From a virus, in IMG/VR virus record IMGVR_UViG_3300032182_000533, positions 1 to 37,086 of that record: a stretch of DNA of 37,086 nucleotides; one strand, 5' to 3'. Positions 29,401 to 37,067 of the stretch are shown one piece after another. The notes below the pieces were generated by a model. It was not told the DNA's origin. It worked only from the letters and a program-made list of their open reading frames with translations, and searched no databases. Position 1 is the first letter of the stretch; each line of letters begins with the position of its first letter. A program made the translations under genes and the position numbers.

Positions 29401-32400
29401 TAGTATCTTTTAACTTATAGGGATGTGTATTTCTATACCATCCTGTTTTATTAATATCGATATCATTTTGATTTGAATCTCTATCAAAGTTAAAATCTAT
29501 AGGTTTGGACTTAAATACATTTCCAATAACATATGGGAACTGTGGAGGATAACCTTTACCTTCGATTAAATTAGAACTAGTGTCTAGTGTACAAAAATAT
29601 GCATAAACTCCCTCTGGATAATCTGGAGTTATGCAAAATCTTCCATTACTTTCATCAAGATCGCCTTCGTTTGCTTCATTATATTCGTAATCTTCAACAA
29701 AAAACCCATTTGGATATTGTACAAAAGATGGACCTTCTTCTCTTTCAGTACCTGGTTTTATTTTATATCCACTTTTTAGTGCTTTTACAGTACCACTAGT
29801 TCCATTTGCAAATCCATATGGTCCATATATTGGATTTCCATCATAAGCCCATCCAACAATAGGAGAATGAGTTTTTATTACATTTCTATCAATATCAAAA
29901 TCTAAAACAGCACTATTATTCTGATCTATTCTATAAAGAACTTGTCTAAGTTGATCTGGAAGATATATGTGAGTATATTCAATTCCATATCTATCATTTA
30001 ATCCACCATACAAGATTCCGCCATCAGCAGTTTCCCTAAAAGTATCTCTATATCTTCTCAATAAGTTTAAGTTCCAAGATTTTATTGAAGAAAATACTCG
30101 TAGTCCCTCTCCAGTATCAATAATATCAATTTTTGTATTTTCAATAGTATATCCAGTACCTGAATAAATTATTCTAATTTCTGTAATTTTTCCATCTTTT
30201 AATACTGGTGTCAATACAGCTCCAATTCCATCCCCTCTTACAACTATATCAGGAACGGAAAAATAATTTTTACCTTGATTGAGTATTAAAACTTGTTCTA
30301 TAGAACCAGTGCTTGAAATAATTGGAAGAACTGACCCAAGTTCTCCTTTTCTAACAGAAACCTCTGGTTGTCTCGAATAGTTTATGATTTCTGATGTTCC
30401 ATATTTATCTCCTTTTTCAGAAACAAATATGTTTTCTATAGAACCTCTAAAAATTGGTTGAACTTTAGCATTTAAATCTTGCTGACCGGAAGTAGAAACT
30501 CCAATAAATCCAGTAATAGAAACATCTATTGGCTCATAGTTAAAGAAGTGTTTTCCAGTTCCTGAGCTAGTTATATTTACATATTGTTCTATAGTAAAAA
30601 AGAAATCTTTTGGATTTTCTCCACCGCTATTAACATTAGAAAGTTTAAATGTATCATTATCAATCTTAGTGACATAATAAGGAGAACGTTCTACTATTCC
30701 ACCTATTGGAGTTCCATCACTATAATGTATTATTAATTCTCCACTATTAAAACCATGATTAACTACTTTAATCTCGTTAGTTACTACATTTACATTAATT
30801 GCATCTGTAGATACCAATTTATTTTGATATCCCGATCCCGGAGAAATAATATTAATAGATCCAATCTTTGATTTATTTTTTACAGATTTAAATCCATGTA
30901 TTCCTAAAGATGTTGATGATATTTGTATTGTGTTGATTCCGGAAACAGCATCTTCTATAGATTTAAATAACTTTATATTAAATGAATCAACTACATTAAC
31001 TACGTATCTACTTTGTGGTTGAAGACCTTGTATTACTTGGTTAGGAGCATTTTCATAAGTAACTTCCTCAAAGTTTTCAAAATTATGATATGTACTAAAA
31101 CCAATAATATTATCGGTAAGATTCAAACTACTTGATGATGGTATAAACTCTGCAGTATATGAAAATGATTCCATAATGGGTTCTGCAATAGCCCCTTGAC
31201 CATTTCCACCATTTATGAAGATTTTAGGTGTTCCCACATAGTTAAATCCTTGATATAAAATATCAAGTCGCTTCAAATTTCCTACTACATTTGGATATAT
31301 AACACATCCACTTCCAATATTTCCAAGTGTTATAGAATCTGTTCCTATTCTTGCTTCAAATCCACCTGTTCCGCCTATATCTAAAGAAGTTCCTCCTTCT
31401 CCACCAAGACTCAATATTAAATTGTTTATTCTTACTATAGATCCTCCAGTTTGATTTACAAATAATTGCTTATTTCCAAGTACCAATGTTTTTCCATCAA
31501 TAACAATTGGTGTTCCTCCAACACCACCATATGTTATTGGGTTGACGTTAGAAGTTACTCCAAATTTAATAGGTTGTCCCGAAAAAGTAACTAATGTTCC
31601 CCTATCTGAAGAATATGAAAGTTTTGCTCCACCAAAATCATTAAGACTTAACTCTGGTGCGTGTATTACATCATAGTCTCGTCCGGGTGCGACAGCAATA
31701 ACCTCTTCGATTGGACCATAAAAAATATTATCACTAGATTTATAGTTTAATAGTTCTACGCCATTAAGAAAAATACCATTTGCACCGCTTCTAGTTTTTT
31801 CTTTTTTGGTGTCTAGAACTGGATCAGACAGTTTTCTGATAATATTTTGAGGACCTAACAACTGTGGGTTAAGATTTTCAGTTGAGTCAAAATCAACTAT
31901 TGAAAACTCAAAATATTGTAAAGAATAGTCTCCTTCTCTCGCAAAAGGTATAGAAGGATCGTCAGGTAAAACTAAACTAACATATTTTTCATTTAAAATA
32001 TTTGATCTGCTACTTGCTAGTTTTAGTCCATATGGATCACCAGATCCTCTAAATTCTTTAACATAGTAAATACCATCCGGAATTGGTGCGATACTAGGAT
32101 TTAAGTTTCTAAGAACTACCTCATCCCCAGTATAAAAACTATGTCTTAGTGCTTGATCACCTGTTCCACTATCAACAAATACTGTAATATATGAGTAATC
32201 TATATCACCATCTGTAAACAATATATCATTTTTTTGAAGTCCATCTGGACTTATTACACCAAAGTTATATTTACCGATTAAAGATCCATCCCTAACATCT
32301 ATACTGGAAGAGTAAGATGGTAGAGATGGGGAAGAAATATAAGTCTCATTATTTTTATTATCAATGTAAGTGTTTAAAACATTTACACTAAAAATATTCA

Positions 32401-34432
32401 GTTCTGGATACTCATTAATAGAGCACTTAGTAATAGTCTTCGTTAATGTTTTTCCTACTATTTCAGGAACACTGTTATCAGTTAATGGTGTTCCAAATGA
32501 TTCACTTAACTGAACCAACAAAGTTTTTTTGTTTAAAACTGATGTTATTGTTGCGGTTAAATCGGAAACTTCATCAAAAAGAAATAAATCACCTTTATAA
32601 AAATTATGATCATCTTTAAATGATATTCTATAAATGTTATTGAATATATCTTCAATAAAAGCACTATCTACTACATAAGAAACTGGAATGTTATATATCC
32701 AATTGTTATTTTTCCTTTCTACGGAATCAAGGCCAAGAGATCTTACTTTAATTCTATTTCCAGCTTCATAAAGAAAAGTTTGTTCTTGTTGTTCAAACTC
32801 AGAAAGAACTCCAGTTATTCTTACTTTTACTATATTTCCATCATCACCAAATCCGTAAGCAAATGCAGGTGAATATACTTCACTATTAGTATAAATTGTT
32901 GAATCTATATTATCAATAAGATTACCTATTGTTTTGCATTTTAAAAACTGAGTAGAAGTTTTTTCTTGGTATGATATATTGTACTCAAGTGTTGTCTTGG
33001 TAAATGGATCAACTGTTTTAACAATTAACTCACCGGAATTTGGAAATCCTATGGTGCTATCAACATCAATAAAAGTTGATCCAGATTCTATTAGTTGTAT
33101 TGATTGAGTTTTAGGATGAATAGAAAACTCACTAAACAAAGTTCCTCTAAAGTTTATATCTCTTTCATATCCATCATCAATACTTACAATATAATAAGTT
33201 CTATCGTCTCTTGCTATTCTTTCTACCAAAGAGACTGTTCCTCTAGCACTGGTTATAAACCCGAAATCGTCTTGGAATAATGTTTTATTATCCAGTTCTT
33301 CGGGATTACCTTCTAACGCCTCAACAACAAGATCTTTAAGAACTCGATAATCTGCGTTTGATGGTTCTATTAGGTAATCTCTCGGTTTAATTACTTTTAC
33401 TTTTTCGCCATAAAGAGCGTTGAATAATATTCTAAATGAAGTATTTGTACCTTTAGATGAATAAAAATCCTTTGATTGTTTGATAAAAACTTCTTGGTTT
33501 AAATCGGTATTTAAGTCCCTATCTTCAAATCCAGGGAGATAAAGATATTTTATTTTTTTTAAAAATTCCTTTAAAAATATAGAACTTAAATTTCTAACTT
33601 CAGATCTATTAAAATGCTCTTTGGACTCCGTATCGGAAAAAGTTAACTCATCATTTTTTTCGGTTAACTCAGTTATTCCAGAAAATCCTCTAGAACAATC
33701 TTTTAATAAGTATGATGGATATGAAACATTATCAATAACAATATCTTCACTTTCTTCAAGTTCTTTGTATAGTATGACTTCATCATCAATCTGAACTAAT
33801 CCATATGTTAAGGGTAATGATTTTATACTATTGTCTTTTGTATAGATTAAAATTTCGTCACTGTCAATATTAATATTACTTTTAACAGTCTGACCAACTA
33901 CTCCGTTTGGAAAAATATCTTCCTGTCCCGGAGATGGTATTTGCTTATCTGTTATTCCTTCTCCACTTCCAAGACAAAAAAACTGTGTTTCATCTATAAC
34001 GGAGATAGAAAATCTAACTCCCCTAAAAGGAAGATTGCTATCTAATGTAATTAAATCTACAGGAGGCGGACTTATTCGTGGATCTGGTAATAAATCCACT
34101 AAATCACCGTCAACAAAATTATGGGGCGTGGAAGTTGTTATTTTTATTAATGCCTCTCCATCAAGTAGAGTTGCATTTGGACCTGTTGATATTTTTTGTA
34201 TTTCTACAATATCAACAGTAGTATTATAAAGATAAAAAGTATCAACAACTTTATCAAGATTTTCTACCTTAACGTAGTTATTAATGTTACTAAGTAAATC
34301 ATTAGCACCAAAAGGTATTTCTGTGCTTTTATAATACTCCTTTAAAAAATCAATTAATAATGGATATTCAACTCGTATAAATTCAGGGACCTGATACTGA
34401 AGTATAGAGCTAACTTTTACATTCGTTTCCAT
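23483..34432 (-). CDS. 7: Giant gp7-like baseplate wedge protein (3649 aa)
   Basis: The N-terminal 450 residues resemble the C-terminal part of T4 gp7 (about residues 690-950 of 1032). The opening LQYQVPEFIRVEYPLLIDFLKEYY fits T4 LLQDSNFEAFCEAYIQYL. VFIKQSKDFYSSKGTNTSFR then ILFNALYGEKVKV (D322 begins the DFYSSKG motif) fits T4 FFESRSYDFYSTKGIEASYK then FLFKVLYNEEVEI. It also follows gp6, as gene 7 does in T4. T4 gp7 initiates wedge assembly by binding gp10 and gp8. Beyond residue 450 the protein is new relative to T4: repeated HGFxTGDxVxY...YYV units, Gly-Tyr units, a YHYH-type domain (about 1510-1625), and a C-terminal adhesin-like segment (about 3150-3649). The gene starts one base after the gp6 stop. 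The gp7 identity applies to the N-terminal part only. Confidence 0.8.
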   Translation of the reverse strand: METNVKVSSILQYQVPEFIRVEYPLLIDFLKEYYKSTEIPFGANDLLSNINNYVKVENLDKVVDTFYLYNTTVDIVEIQKISTGPNATLLDGEALIKITTSTPHNFVDGDLVDLLPDPRISPPPVDLITLDSNLPFRGVRFSISVIDETQFFCLGSGEGITDKQIPSPGQEDIFPNGVVGQTVKSNINIDSDEILIYTKDNSIKSLPLTYGLVQIDDEVILYKELEESEDIVIDNVSYPSYLLKDCSRGFSGITELTEKNDELTFSDTESKEHFNRSEVRNLSSIFLKEFLKKIKYLYLPGFEDRDLNTDLNQEVFIKQSKDFYSSKGTNTSFRILFNALYGEKVKVIKPRDYLIEPSNADYRVLKDLVVEALEGNPEELDNKTLFQDDFGFITSARGTVSLVERIARDDRTYYIVSIDDGYERDINFRGTLFSEFSIHPKTQSIQLIESGSTFIDVDSTIGFPNSGELIVKTVDPFTKTTLEYNISYQEKTSTQFLKCKTIGNLIDNIDSTIYTNSEVYSPAFAYGFGDDGNIVKVRITGVLSEFEQQEQTFLYEAGNRIKVRSLGLDSVERKNNNWIYNIPVSYVVDSAFIEDIFNNIYRISFKDDHNFYKGDLFLFDEVSDLTATITSVLNKKTLLVQLSESFGTPLTDNSVPEIVGKTLTKTITKCSINEYPELNIFSVNVLNTYIDNKNNETYISSPSLPSYSSSIDVRDGSLIGKYNFGVISPDGLQKNDILFTDGDIDYSYITVFVDSGTGDQALRHSFYTGDEVVLRNLNPSIAPIPDGIYYVKEFRGSGDPYGLKLASSRSNILNEKYVSLVLPDDPSIPFAREGDYSLQYFEFSIVDFDSTENLNPQLLGPQNIIRKLSDPVLDTKKEKTRSGANGIFLNGVELLNYKSSDNIFYGPIEEVIAVAPGRDYDVIHAPELSLNDFGGAKLSYSSDRGTLVTFSGQPIKFGVTSNVNPITYGGVGGTPIVIDGKTLVLGNKQLFVNQTGGSIVRINNLILSLGGEGGTSLDIGGTGGFEARIGTDSITLGNIGSGCVIYPNVVGNLKRLDILYQGFNYVGTPKIFINGGNGQGAIAEPIMESFSYTAEFIPSSSSLNLTDNIIGFSTYHNFENFEEVTYENAPNQVIQGLQPQSRYVVNVVDSFNIKLFKSIEDAVSGINTIQISSTSLGIHGFKSVKNKSKIGSINIISPGSGYQNKLVSTDAINVNVVTNEIKVVNHGFNSGELIIHYSDGTPIGGIVERSPYYVTKIDNDTFKLSNVNSGGENPKDFFFTIEQYVNITSSGTGKHFFNYEPIDVSITGFIGVSTSGQQDLNAKVQPIFRGSIENIFVSEKGDKYGTSEIINYSRQPEVSVRKGELGSVLPIISSTGSIEQVLILNQGKNYFSVPDIVVRGDGIGAVLTPVLKDGKITEIRIIYSGTGYTIENTKIDIIDTGEGLRVFSSIKSWNLNLLRRYRDTFRETADGGILYGGLNDRYGIEYTHIYLPDQLRQVLYRIDQNNSAVLDFDIDRNVIKTHSPIVGWAYDGNPIYGPYGFANGTSGTVKALKSGYKIKPGTEREEGPSFVQYPNGFFVEDYEYNEANEGDLDESNGRFCITPDYPEGVYAYFCTLDTSSNLIEGKGYPPQFPYVIGNVFKSKPIDFNFDRDSNQNDIDINKTGWYRNTHPYKLKDTKESFYKYLLQPNKIKDPVSEVKYATFGEIQSVDVVVSGNNYKVNDKISFKNGDVIGQDATAVVSSIVGEDVRTVSIARSSFENVEFIKNDNGTDLIGFTNEPHGYNTGDVVSITTPIERITFKDIYFFNNNLFLTKEVPISGVTGITTYFEVSGDLTYPSIRENDVYSLPSGENIKILNVNQNSKLIRVNRETNGVQSPGTLNVGTRLTEKSRKFNVNLGIQTYYNLESNYDYYFDAKESVGVGTTSGPGITSTIYFKYPTIDGSFLNIPTKSIYLPNHGFKTNEVLDYSNTTSPVIIVSTDGINTFDLPSRVKVVKLSDNLIGLSTVFVGLGTTGSLGAYRNVEDLSDNSDPLLFFKYVDGDNHKLTTLRGDILSAKVSQNIVTVSTASSHGLTTNDLIDIKVKPDDIKTVVIEYNDNARLLVANPKSFVDTDVNLSNNTFTINDHNYQTGDKIIYRSSNPIIGLSDNEIYYVVAIGRNDFALSETLYESKKEFPKFVNLGSATDGTFYSINPPITAIVGQTIIFDLSSETLSFTQGNSTLRVPAFDFKLFVDSNFNHPFISSKNTNQFDVTKVGQIGVNASAKVSVKITEDTPKNLYYKLNSLDVNSIPQSKLLISIDTEQKNNNILSVVNSGYDGEYKIFDPIERDPSLPPFLFSEFKYQIPVDPERDLYTLDNSVITYKTSSKSALGPIDKATVKNKGRYFYKLPSETNLISDSGTGGIVSANSTNIGEIKTVNIKDIGFDYSSDLSIRPIASLPTIYKVEPLYSFKQISIVNNGKNYLQAPNIAVIDNKTDLVIDDVVLQYDLGDNFVTILRNTKNLSNIVPRLVPVNNTNGIPLLLNISNPIVLDIANNSDSNEVVAASDNAELPDDAEENDFTLPDSLPFSNLTTIQVFLGTEYSSIFDFPFELGDFVFIEDVITLEETSGGTSPGFNSENYNYAFFRVVRRDPNIGGSSGSITLDFKGYIPDEVIFGAPGSDEYSVDSIVSQSARVVPVKFFPTYEVELQKNDFIIDEELVTRSGTSVGTVEQWDNSNDYIKIAERIIFGEGDQIIGQTSKTKANLLTKLEFDAGYKTGSTSVVNKGWNSDTGKLNQDLQRTNDSDYYQYFSYSLKSKVPIGIWDDAVGSLNHTAGFKRFSELEVESLPIQYSGISTSQDTGISFGIGDIISEVSMNCYYDFDLVRETTFSLNPIKSNELIFGNVILQDYIESRGNRVLNIDDISKNFNALPRETPFSIVSRSDLDIRTRKFFFFVQDRRFSTDKQTSILVSVHNSDDDVEDPSIFTNRYGRVETNYDLAFFDAEIIGSQQNIVFFPEKADINNFLIDYIILEMTDDPEDTEDLEFGDIARIYNQVGVLTSGSFAGVGNTIIGIGATYAASKIIVQTGSATTNYYQVNEITVIKDDYGNAEIIEYGELTTSGGSNEAVTGIVSYSVNVLPDGQTDIIATPYEELTDDYDIKTITVSIAGTEKTVTGSLSYETGNVQSFQASGIGTEIPEPIQVTNYTTQYKCSYIVPYVTGIQTGSPIPISYGDRDHGISDWYAFDDATVNYSAIYPETEIVGINTLGYKEVILTTGNQPERGSVGFTSGFRYYATKAVHFLEQGAHWKTAPVSYAGTTFGVYVEDRGDPSGISTYYVYAPFEDAVINQYDEDPNGILGISSDTLSLDKYTAGILTSSVRDGWVYFESDQPVVMTTQGPGSNDNSVIAPSVTGIGSTSYKYYVYSAASPSTERRATAYGNFDGNPILGISTAGAYSTEPVVALQRSDGSGSDCIQGILQDYITDTYSWGNTLSDYQIAAPYGDTTIVVSYWDGAAWQIGETHVLVGGTLQAPTQVSRDGDNGFNAWGTNVSGTAADLAGGADLWKFEGTQPFALFINDITNDEETILGFTGINTNRPINREYRVSEIQIINDQINSYISEFGTLTIPAPSNVFGESGIGSFRTSLVGSNTNLEFVPAPLTTVEIRGFQINVGRF
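27960..32160 (-). repeat. Dispersed HGFxTGDxVxY...YYV repeats in the gp7-like protein
   Basis: At least six units are visible within these bounds and one more near 34100-34170. Examples: RHSFYTGDEVVLRNL...GIYYVKEF (about 32030-32160), NHGFNSGELIIHYSDG...SPYYVTKI (about 30670-30780), PHGYNTGDVVSI (about 29075-29105), NHGFKTNEVLDYSN (about 28540-28580), SHGLTTNDLIDI (about 28200-28250) and DHNYQTGDKIIYRSS...IYYVVAI (about 27960-28085). Each begins with a strand, an HG-turn, TGD, a strand, a proline-rich loop, then YYV and an FxLx strand. They are spread along the chain rather than in strict tandem. Confidence 0.75.
29560..29900 (-). other. YHYH-type domain within the gp7-like protein
   Basis: About residues 1510-1625: THSPIVGWAYDGNPIYGPYG, later LDESNGRFCITPDYPEGVYAYF. 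These are the two signature segments of the YHYH domain family, found mainly in secreted bacterial proteins of uncertain function and, as I recall, in cyanophage structural proteins. The tyrosines and the DGxPIYG and YPEG motifs are intact. Confidence 0.78.
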
Positions 34433-34433
34433 A

Positions 34434-36329
34434 TTAATTTCTTACTAATTTTGTCTTGTCGGAGTAGTTAGATGATGGTTTAAATAATGTTCCAGATAAA
34501 TCTGCTCCGGAACTAATAGTATCTGGTACTACATTCACTATTGAAGAATTAACATCAAGTTGTAAATATAAATCCTGTAATCCAATAATGTCATTAGATT
34601 TTGGTCTTGCAGATATTTCAACAACATTCTCACTTGAAATAGTTTTAGCTGTTTGAATAATATTTAGTGGATATAAAATAACCTCACCTTTAACATAGTC
34701 TATAGATCCTGCATTCCTTCTAACTATTAAAATATCACCTTCACTGCTTAACTTAAAGAGAACTAAAACTCCAGTTTTTAAATCTTTGTTTGGTCTATCA
34801 GTTATATAAACAGTATCAGAAACACCAGCAATTCTAAATCCTGATGATTTTATATTATTACCTTCTGAACATTCAATAAAAAACTCATTTCCAAAACAAA
34901 TTTCATATCCAGCAAACTCATTGAGTGCAGCCCTAATATCTCTTCTAATCACAATACTTGTAACATTAGAAGTTACTGAAGAACTAGATTGATCAATAAC
35001 ATTTAAAAACTTACTATATTTAAATCTTGCACCATATTGATTTAAATCAGAAGATTTTGAATATTTTGTAATACTATCAGTTACTAGTTTTGATACCTTT
35101 GTAGCACTTCCTATTTGTGCTGTGTTATAGTAAACGTTTGTTTCATATTCAACATAAAGATATTTAAGATCCAATATTTCAACAACTATTCCAGCAACAG
35201 TGTATCGTCTTAACTTTTCTACAATATCTCTTTTTACAAAAGCTGGTATAAACTGACCGTTTTGCGGTTTGATAGTTATGAAAACTTTTCCATATTGAGG
35301 TGGATCTAAAGTTTCACCACCAAAAACTGATATAGATTCTGTTTCAGCATATATTTGAGGAACAAGAACTTCGTAATCGGTAGCAGTTACTGCTCTATAT
35401 TGTGATGCATATACTTTAGGAGCATAATTTCTTATGGAGTTTACACTTTCAATTTCTTTTGCATTTCTAGATACCCCATCAGTTGTAACTACAGAAAATC
35501 CTTCAGTAATTATTTCATCATTATTTGTAAAAGTTCTCCCAGAGTAAGAAAAAGAAGAAACGCCATTTGCATCTTCTCCATTTGAGATGCAATAAGATAT
35601 TTCTACTATATTTTTGTTATCCAACTTTCTCCCAAATACTCCATCACCAAAAATTATTTCATATCTTTGATCTGAAATCTCTTGAATAAAATATATTTTT
35701 GAATCAGATTTTACATCAAAAAGACTGTCCGCTAGATTATATTTTTGAACATTGTCTCTATTTTCATTATCCCTAACAAAGACTGATATTGTAGAAATAT
35801 CAATATTTGAGTTATCAAGAATAAATCTTTGATTTGGATTTTTTAAATCAACAGTGAAATTTTGTGTAAGTAAGGTTCCCTCAACAACTTCAATAGATTT
35901 AAATGTTCCGGCATCTTCAATAACAGGAACTATAACGTCATCGAGAACATTATATGAAAATCCACCTCCAGTAGCACATAATCCCTTTCTTAAAGTTAAT
36001 GTAACTGGTCTTTGTGCTAAATCGGAAGTATCTATACTAAAACTTATATTTGCTCTTGCACAAGTTCTAGATCTTGGGACATATCCAATATTTCTAGCTA
36101 AAGAAACAACATTTTCTCTCAAAGTTGCACTGTCAATAAAAACTTCGTTGCTAATCATGTTAGCATTATACGAAGTTAAGTAAGTATTATAGGCAAGAAT
36201 TTCTATAACAGTAGAAAGTGCAGATCCTTCAAAATCATAATCAGTAAACTCTGAATTTGATCTTAAGTAATCTTTAATCGATGTTTTTATCTGATCAAAG
36301 TCTATATTTGAGAAATTTACTAATGCCAT
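34434..36329 (-). CDS. 6: Baseplate wedge protein gp6
   Basis: The 631-residue product is close in length to T4 gp6 (660), which forms the inner baseplate ring and links the wedges; it is related to the gpJ protein of P2-like phages. Matching segments: IKDYLRSNSEFTDYDFEGSA (T4 IEWLNGQNEFLDYDFEGSR), the following ILAYNTYLTSYNANM (T4 LLAYNTLYIQQFGNA), SLARNIGYVPRS (T4 QAAQDNGYLPTS), ISNGEDANGVSSFSYS (T4 STNGADANGAVGFSYA) and AVTATDYEVLV at about residues 312-322 (T4 CVTATDYDTFV). It directly abuts gp25: TAA of gp25 is immediately followed by this ATG, with no strong ribosome binding site, which suggests coupled translation. Confidence 0.96.
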   Translation of the reverse strand: MALVNFSNIDFDQIKTSIKDYLRSNSEFTDYDFEGSALSTVIEILAYNTYLTSYNANMISNEVFIDSATLRENVVSLARNIGYVPRSRTCARANISFSIDTSDLAQRPVTLTLRKGLCATGGGFSYNVLDDVIVPVIEDAGTFKSIEVVEGTLLTQNFTVDLKNPNQRFILDNSNIDISTISVFVRDNENRDNVQKYNLADSLFDVKSDSKIYFIQEISDQRYEIIFGDGVFGRKLDNKNIVEISYCISNGEDANGVSSFSYSGRTFTNNDEIITEGFSVVTTDGVSRNAKEIESVNSIRNYAPKVYASQYRAVTATDYEVLVPQIYAETESISVFGGETLDPPQYGKVFITIKPQNGQFIPAFVKRDIVEKLRRYTVAGIVVEILDLKYLYVEYETNVYYNTAQIGSATKVSKLVTDSITKYSKSSDLNQYGARFKYSKFLNVIDQSSSSVTSNVTSIVIRRDIRAALNEFAGYEICFGNEFFIECSEGNNIKSSGFRIAGVSDTVYITDRPNKDLKTGVLVLFKLSSEGDILIVRRNAGSIDYVKGEVILYPLNIIQTAKTISSENVVEISARPKSNDIIGLQDLYLQLDVNSSIVNVVPDTISSGADLSGTLFKPSSNYSDKTKLVRN

Positions 36330-36731
36330 TTATCTAGTTGGCTGAAGTGCGAATGTTAAAATTTGAGGTTGTTCTGGAATACCTATGATTTTATACTCTA
36401 TTGTTACGTTAAACTCTAAATTTTCAAAATCATTAGAAACTAAAACATTTTCAACTTCAATTCTTGGTTCATAACGTATTAATGTCTCTTCAATTTGATT
36501 TTTTATCTCATTTGCGGTTAAAAGGTCAAATTGCTCAAAAGTTACTCTTTGGACATCAGTTCCGAGGTCCGGATTAAAAAATCTTTCCCCCGGATATGTT
36601 GAAATCAAATTTCTTACCGATTTTGCAATAGCTCCCGCATTTGTGAGAGTCAAAAGATCACTGTTTATGGGACTTGCCTTAAAAGAAAGACTAATATCTT
36701 TAAACTTTTTACTTATCCTCTCTAAGGGCAT
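36330..36731 (-). CDS. 25: Baseplate wedge protein gp25
   Basis: The 133-residue product matches the gpW/gp25 family in length (T4 gp25 is 132) and in motif: LISTYPGERFFNPDLGTDVQ at residues 42-61 carries the family GER-x-F-x-P-x-x-G signature. In contractile tails gp25 binds the core bundle of gp6 and gp53 and is thought to nucleate sheath assembly. It forms a pair with gp6 downstream. In T4 gene 25 is apart from gene 6, whereas the 25-6 pairing seen here is the arrangement I recall for cyanophages. A late promoter box lies 24 bases upstream of the ATG. Confidence 0.96.
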   Translation of the reverse strand: MPLERISKKFKDISLSFKASPINSDLLTLTNAGAIAKSVRNLISTYPGERFFNPDLGTDVQRVTFEQFDLLTANEIKNQIEETLIRYEPRIEVENVLVSNDFENLEFNVTIEYKIIGIPEQPQILTFALQPTR

Positions 36732-36755
36732 CTATTTACACTGATATTCTTACGT

Positions 36756-36763
36756 TATTTATT
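36756..36763 (-). promoter_or_regulatory. Putative T4-type late promoter upstream of gp25
   Basis: AATAAATA on the minus strand in the 47-base gap before gp25, 24 bases from the ATG. It has the same sequence and spacing as the box before gp13. It probably starts the gp25-gp6-gp7-like transcript. Confidence 0.58.
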
Positions 36764-36778
36764 AAAGTTTAAAGAGAT

Positions 36779-37063
36779 TCACCCAAAAAGTGGTTCTGTA
36801 CCATATTCCCAATCATCATAATCGTCATCATTACGAATTTTTTCGTGTAAATCCTTAGCTTTCTTGAATTTATGCAAATTTTTGCGATTTTTTTCGTGAT
36901 CAAGCTCTCTTAAGAGGATTTGATGCTGATCATTTGCCAAATTATCTAAAAAATCGTGGTTTGGTGTCATTTTTGCCTCCCAATTGTAGTCTGTTACTAA
37001 ATGTATCGTGCCAAATTCAGATTTCATGATTCCAACATTACGATCTACTGGTGAATTTGCCAT
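36779..37063 (-). CDS. Small basic/acidic hypothetical protein upstream of gp25
   Basis: This 94-residue protein is of unknown family. It has a short N-terminal segment (MANSPVDRNVGIMKSEFG), a probable helix rich in Asp/His/Gln (FLDNLANDQHQILLRELDHE), a Lys-rich helix (NRKNLHKFKKAKDLHEKI) and an acidic aromatic tail (DDDYDDWEYGTEPLFG). No catalytic or metal motif is evident and there is no signal peptide. The start is supported by AGGAG four bases upstream. It precedes gp25 on the same strand, so it may be a small virion or assembly factor, but nothing in the sequence shows this. Confidence 0.72.
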   Translation of the reverse strand: MANSPVDRNVGIMKSEFGTIHLVTDYNWEAKMTPNHDFLDNLANDQHQILLRELDHEKNRKNLHKFKKAKDLHEKIRNDDDYDDWEYGTEPLFG

Positions 37064-37067
37064 TTTT

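Noticed and set aside
35854-36183. Plus-strand frame of 109 codons opposite gp6
   Set aside because: gp6 is strongly supported across this segment, and the plus-strand frame has no signals.
36732-36739. GTAAATAG immediately upstream of gp25 as a promoter
   Set aside because: It touches the start codon, leaving no leader; the AATAAATA box 24 bases upstream is a better candidate.
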